Assembly (NCBI GenBank): GCA_009922615.1
Contig: RFVF01000048.1
Location: 1 to 36,990 of the forward strand
From: Pseudomonadota bacterium
Lineage (GTDB): Bacteria; Verrucomicrobiota; Verrucomicrobiia; Limisphaerales; SXTU01
Length of the DNA stretch: 36,990 nt
Direction: 5' to 3'
The notes beneath the pieces were generated by a model, which saw only the letters and a list, made by a program, of their open reading frames with translations, searched no databases and was not told the origin of the DNA. Shown in pieces: positions 33,456-36,990 of the stretch (position 1 is its first letter; each line of letters starts with the position of its first letter). The position numbers were made by a program, and so were the translations under genes.

Positions 33456-34139
33456 ATGAAAACCTTTGCTGAACTCGGTTTCCCCGGCCGCCTCGTCGCG
33501 GTCGAAGGCTTGGATGGCTCCGGCAAGTCCACGCAAATCTACCTGCTCAAACGCTGGCTGGAACTGCGCGGGCTGAAGGTCTTCTTCAGCGAGTGGAATT
33601 CTTCCGAACTGGTCAAGGCCGCCACGAGCAAGGGGAAGAAGATGACCCTGCTGACGCCCACCACGTTCAGCCTCATCCACGCCACGGACTTCGCCGACCG
33701 CTACGAACGCCAGCTCGTGCCGCTGCTGCGCGCCGGCTACCTCGTGCTGTGCGATCGCTACATCTTCACGGCCTTCGCGCGCGACGTCGTGCGCACCTGT
33801 CCGCCTGACTGGGTGCGCGGCCTCTACAGCTTCGCCGCGCTGCCCGACATGACCTTCTTCTTCCGCGCGGATTTGGAAGTATCCTTGAGCCGCATCCTCG
33901 ACGGCCGGCCGGAGTTGAAGCATTTCGAGGCGGGCATGGACATGGGTTTCTCCACCGATATCTACGAGAGCTTCCGCATCTTCCAAGGCCGCATGCTCGA
34001 ACAATACCTCGCCATGAGCCGCGAGTTTTCCTTCAACGTCATCGACGCCAACGAGACGGTCGAAATCCAGCAGGCTATCGTGCGCAAGCTCGTCGCCGAC
34101 CGGCTCGACCTGCCATCGTTCGCCCTCCAGAAACCGTGA
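33456..34139 (+). CDS. tmk: Thymidylate kinase-like protein, copy 1
   Basis: A 227-residue P-loop kinase of the thymidylate kinase family. Walker A is EGLDGSGKST (about 17-26) and intact. The DR(Y/F) motif is present as LCDRYIFTAFARD, and lid/late motifs GMDMGFSTDIYESFRIFQGRM follow. Thymidylate kinases convert dTMP to dTDP. The ATG at 33456 is chosen over the open frame from 33411 because FPGRLVAVEGLDG is then in the usual N-terminal position. It overlaps or nearly touches the next gene, a second member of the same family. Whether both act on dTMP, or the pair forms a heteromer, is not known. Confidence 0.82.
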   Translation: MKTFAELGFPGRLVAVEGLDGSGKSTQIYLLKRWLELRGLKVFFSEWNSSELVKAATSKGKKMTLLTPTTFSLIHATDFADRYERQLVPLLRAGYLVLCDRYIFTAFARDVVRTCPPDWVRGLYSFAALPDMTFFFRADLEVSLSRILDGRPELKHFEAGMDMGFSTDIYESFRIFQGRMLEQYLAMSREFSFNVIDANETVEIQQAIVRKLVADRLDLPSFALQKP

Positions 34140-34141
34140 CC

Positions 34142-34903
34142 ATGCCCAAGCCGCGCAAAGCCAAACGCCTCGCCCCCGCGCCCCGCACGCCGGAGGTCAC
34201 CATCCCCAAGCTCACCCCCAAGCGCTTCTACGGGGAAGGCATCCCCGGCGTGGAGGAGGAGAAACTTAAGGGCAAACTCATCGTCGTCGAAGGCGCGGAC
34301 GGCTCCGGCCGCTCGACGCAAATTGCTCAACTCGTCCAGTGGCTCGAAGGCAGCGGACACGCCACTGTGCAAGTCGGCTTGAAGCGCTCCTCCCTCGTCA
34401 GCGAGGAACTCGACAAGGCGCAACAAGGGAACATTCTCAGCCGCACCACCCTGAGCCTCTTCTACGCCACCGACTTCGCCGACCAGGTCGAGAACATCAT
34501 GCTGCCCGCGCTCAAGGCCGGTTTCATGGTGCTGGCCGACCGTTACATCTACACCCTCATGGCCCGCGACCTCGTGCGCGGCATGGATGAAGCGTGGTTG
34601 AAAAACCTCTATGGCATTGCTCTCGTGCCCGACGCCGTCTTCTACTTGAACATCTCGCCCGAACAACTCGTGCAGCGGAACTTCGCCAAGAACAAGGCGC
34701 TCGACTACTGGGAAAGCGGCATGGACCTCGGTCTCTCGCGCGACATGTTCGATAGCTTCCTGAAATACCAGGCGCTCATGGCCCGGCAATTCACACGGCT
34801 GCAAGCCACCTATGGCTTCGACATCGTGGAGGCCGACCGCTCGCCCGAAGAGGTAAACGCGGACCTGCGCCGGAAGATCGAGTCCGTGGTGGCAGGCCGG
34901 TGA
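34142..34903 (+). CDS. Thymidylate kinase-like protein, copy 2, with Arg in the P-loop
   Basis: A 253-residue paralogue of the gene upstream. It has a basic N-terminal extension of about 45 residues (PKPRKAKRLAPAPRTPEV...), then the kinase core. The P-loop reads EGADGSGRST, so the usual Walker A lysine is arginine. The rest is well conserved: FYATDFADQVEN, LADRYIYTLMARDLVRG and GMDLGLSRDMFDSFLKYQ. I recall other thymidylate-kinase-annotated proteins with GRST, so this may be a natural subfamily rather than a dead enzyme. The ATG at 34142 lies 2 bases after the upstream stop; a GTG at 34136 would overlap it. The two genes are surely co-transcribed. Confidence 0.8.
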   Translation: MPKPRKAKRLAPAPRTPEVTIPKLTPKRFYGEGIPGVEEEKLKGKLIVVEGADGSGRSTQIAQLVQWLEGSGHATVQVGLKRSSLVSEELDKAQQGNILSRTTLSLFYATDFADQVENIMLPALKAGFMVLADRYIYTLMARDLVRGMDEAWLKNLYGIALVPDAVFYLNISPEQLVQRNFAKNKALDYWESGMDLGLSRDMFDSFLKYQALMARQFTRLQATYGFDIVEADRSPEEVNADLRRKIESVVAGR

Positions 34904-35013
34904 GTTTTTTCTGCGCTGGGAAAAACCCGCTGTTCCCCGGCGTCCTGCGGAAATGGATGAGCATCGTCGGAGTGAAACCGGCCATTACTCCACCACGGGA
35001 TCCGCATCGCCGC

Positions 35014-36153
35014 CTACACTAGCTTCTTCAACCGCGCATCCTCCGCCAGTTTTTTCACCAGCTCCTTGATCTTTTGCGACTGGCTTTTGTGCGCGACGAG
35101 CGTGGCATCATCCGTCTGAACGACGATGCTATCGCGCAAACCGACGAGGCAGATGGGCGTGCGCAAAGCCTTGCTCCGCGCGTCATAAACTATGTTGCGC
35201 GCAGCGTCCACGTGAATGAAATCGCCGATGGCACAGTTGCCCTCAGCATCAGCCTTCACGTGGTGGGCGAGCGCGTTCCAGGAACCGAGGTCATCCCAAG
35301 CGAATGAGCCGTCGGCGACGACGACATTCTGCGCCTTCTCCATCAGCGCGTAGTCGATGGAGACTTTCTTGATCTCGGGGTATTCCTTCGCGAGCACCTT
35401 GGTGAGTTTGCCCGGCGACTTCGCGGCCTCGAACCAGCGCTGGCAGGCGGCGAACATCTCTGGCTGGTGCGCCTGCAAGCTGTTCGTCACAGTGACAAAA
35501 CTCCAGATGAACATGCCGGCGTTCCAGCGATACTGGCCGCTGTTCACGTAGGTGAGCGCAGTGTCGTAGTCGGGCTTCTCGACGAAGCGCTCGGCCTTGA
35601 AGAAGGTGGTCTTGTATGGCTTCACGCTGGCCGGCGGTGGCAAGGCGTTGCCCGTGTGGATGTAGCCGTAGCCGGTAGCCGGCTCGGTGGGCTTGATGCC
35701 GATGGTCACGATGGCCTGTCCGCGGGCAGCGAGATCAAAGCAGTCGGCAAGCACCTGCTGAAACTTCTTCTCCTCCGGGATGACGTGGTCCGCTGGCAAC
35801 ACCGCCATAACGCCCGTGGTGGAACGCGCACCGACAATGGCCGCACCGAGCGTGACGGCGGCGCAGGTGTCGCGTCCAATGGGCTCGGCGACGACGTTTT
35901 CCTTCGGCAGCTTGGGTAGTTGCTTGCGCACCTCGGGAGCCTGCACGGCGTTGGTGATGACGAAGATATTTTCCATCGGCACCAACGGAGCGACGCGGGC
36001 AACGGCCTGCTGAAGGAACGAGCTGTCGCCCAGCAGCTTGATGAGTTGCTTGGGAGTTTGCTCGCGGCTGACGGGCCAGAAGCGCTCGCCGCGCCCGCCG
36101 GCCATGATGATGACGAAGCGGTCCTTGGAATTGATGCTTGTGTTTTTCTTCAT
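35014..36153 (-). CDS. manC: Mannose-1-phosphate guanylyltransferase
   Basis: A 379-residue nucleotidyltransferase that makes GDP-mannose from mannose-1-phosphate and GTP, for polysaccharide or glycoconjugate synthesis. The signature IMAGGRGERFWPVSRE and TPKQ is at about 16-36, followed by LPADHVI (metal/nucleotide site), the FVEKPD segment (about 191) and WNAGMFIW. Length fits the monofunctional GMP form without the phosphomannose-isomerase domain. A polar C-terminus (KIKELVKKLAEDARLKKLV) may form a helix. The gene converges with the second kinase gene (110-base gap, no clear terminator) and lies 145 bases downstream of infC on the same strand. Confidence 0.92.
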   Translation of the reverse strand: MKKNTSINSKDRFVIIMAGGRGERFWPVSREQTPKQLIKLLGDSSFLQQAVARVAPLVPMENIFVITNAVQAPEVRKQLPKLPKENVVAEPIGRDTCAAVTLGAAIVGARSTTGVMAVLPADHVIPEEKKFQQVLADCFDLAARGQAIVTIGIKPTEPATGYGYIHTGNALPPPASVKPYKTTFFKAERFVEKPDYDTALTYVNSGQYRWNAGMFIWSFVTVTNSLQAHQPEMFAACQRWFEAAKSPGKLTKVLAKEYPEIKKVSIDYALMEKAQNVVVADGSFAWDDLGSWNALAHHVKADAEGNCAIGDFIHVDAARNIVYDARSKALRTPICLVGLRDSIVVQTDDATLVAHKSQSQKIKELVKKLAEDARLKKLV

Positions 36154-36298
36154 CGATGCTGCGAGACTGTAATGAAACAGATGAAGGCGTCAAATCTCAC
36201 GCCGGTGTGTCGAGGGATTCTCGCGAGCCAAAGACTGGACGCTGGAGAACCGCTCCGCCGCATCAACCTCGCTCCAGGACAAGAATTCTCGAAACCAG

Positions 36299-36990
36299 TT
36301 ACGCCGGATCGCTCACGTCCAAACCCACGAAGGGATTGTTGGTGAAACCATTCACCGGCGGTTTGACGTGCTTGGCCGGCGCGGGGCGCGAATCGTCGCG
36401 GGCAGGCTCGGCAACGGGCGTCGCGGGCACATCGCTGATGATGGGCTTGGCGAGCGGTTCGTGCGCAAATCCCTCGACCTCGCCCTGGTCGTTCTTGGTC
36501 GGATGCTTCGCGCGCTTGTTACGCGGGTGCGGGCTGATCATCACGTTGATGGTTTTGCCCATCAATTTCGGTGAGAAGTCAGGGTGCCCCCACGGAGCTG
36601 CCTCTTTGAGGAAGCGCGCGACGACTTGTTCGCCGATTTCCTTGTGGGCCATTTCGCGGCCTCGGAAGCGGAGCTGCACCTTGACCTTCATATCCTCGCA
36701 CATGAAGTCAATCGCGTGCGCGAGCTTCACCCCGAAGTCGTGCGGGTCAATGTTTGGCGAGAGTTGCACTTCCTTTACCTTGTTGGCGTGCTGGTGCTTC
36801 TTCGAGTCCTTTTCCTTCTTGGACTGCTCGTAGCGGAACTTGCCGAAGTCCACGAGACGGCAGACGGGCGGGACGGCGTTGGGCGCGATCTCGACCAAGT
36901 CCACGGCGTGCTGCCGGGCAAGGGTGAGCGCCTCGGGCAAAGTGATGACGCCAATCTGGGCACCGTCAGGTCCGATCACGCGGACTTCAC
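36299..36990 (-). CDS. infC: Translation initiation factor IF-3 (5' end outside window) with long C-terminal extension
   Basis: The frame is open to the right edge, so the start of the gene is missing. The visible part begins EVRVIGPDGAQIGV, the N-domain of IF-3, which keeps ribosomal subunits apart and checks the start codon. The linker helix (QSKKEKDSKKHQHANKVKEVQLSPNID) and the C-domain (DFGVKLAHAIDFMCEDMKVKVQLRFRGREMAH) follow. After the normal end of the fold (near ISPHPRNKRAKH) there are about 70 further residues, rich in Pro, Ala and acidic residues and probably disordered, up to the stop. Such an extension is not part of the usual IF-3 core. Confidence 0.95.
   Translation of the reverse strand, partial: EVRVIGPDGAQIGVITLPEALTLARQHAVDLVEIAPNAVPPVCRLVDFGKFRYEQSKKEKDSKKHQHANKVKEVQLSPNIDPHDFGVKLAHAIDFMCEDMKVKVQLRFRGREMAHKEIGEQVVARFLKEAAPWGHPDFSPKLMGKTINVMISPHPRNKRAKHPTKNDQGEVEGFAHEPLAKPIISDVPATPVAEPARDDSRPAPAKHVKPPVNGFTNNPFVGLDVSDPA

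Noticed and set aside
34904..35013. Terminator between the second kinase gene and manC
   Set aside because: Only 5-bp complementarities are present and no stem with a T-run, so no terminator is called.

Overview
The window is a high-GC chromosomal segment most consistent with a Verrucomicrobiota (Limisphaerales/Pedosphaera-like) bacterium. The call rests on gene families typical of the PVC group: PSD1-type c-type cytochromes fused to DUF1549/DUF1553, Tat-exported DUF1501 proteins, NGN-motif beta-propeller proteins, a PVC heme-binding C-terminus at the left edge, and a small fibronectin-III protein of a kind common in Verrucomicrobiota. No rRNA, tRNA, phage or transposase gene is visible.

Layout. 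1-2752: end of a heme-binding-domain protein, a fatty acid desaturase and a PhoPQ-activated-like hydrolase. 2815-13863: two paralogous three-gene modules in mirror image. A plus-strand module (beta-propeller, PSD1/DUF1549/DUF1553 cytochrome, DUF1501) meets a minus-strand module with the same order at a 23-nt-arm hairpin (8366-8441). The plus-strand cytochrome gene is broken by a frame change near 5700. 14018-14791: an SDR oxidoreductase. 14786-15780: two small minus-strand genes, each followed by a related repeat with integron attC-like features, a possible two-cassette cluster. 15781-16410: FN3 protein. 16411-17116: gene-poor and repeat-rich, with a 21-nt-period array whose motif switches orientation and a composite palindrome. 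17117-18843: an orphan sugar-type binding lipoprotein, a small membrane protein and a truncated ABC ATPase. 18845-18946: hairpins sharing a five-base loop.

19029-22779 (minus) is a MacAB-like efflux operon whose adaptor has tandem duplications in its coiled-coil hairpin. 22882-25520 (minus) holds a membrane protein, hisI, a DUF486 gene, hisF and a winged-helix-like small protein. acnA (25696-28395, plus) converges with a secreted double alpha/beta-hydrolase. 30596-30635 is an 11-bp-period Pho-box-like array in front of phoB-phoR. The right part carries a site-2-protease-like M50 protein, two tandem thymidylate-kinase-like genes, a mannose-1-phosphate guanylyltransferase and infC, which is cut by the window edge.

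How the genes work together: the propeller/PSD1/DUF1501 modules are probably exported and act in the cell envelope, but their substrates cannot be read from sequence. HisF and HisI act in histidine synthesis. MacA, the ATPase and the permease form one export pump. PhoB and PhoR are a phosphate-sensing pair that probably controls its own promoter. All assignments come from reading motifs by eye; no database search was run.
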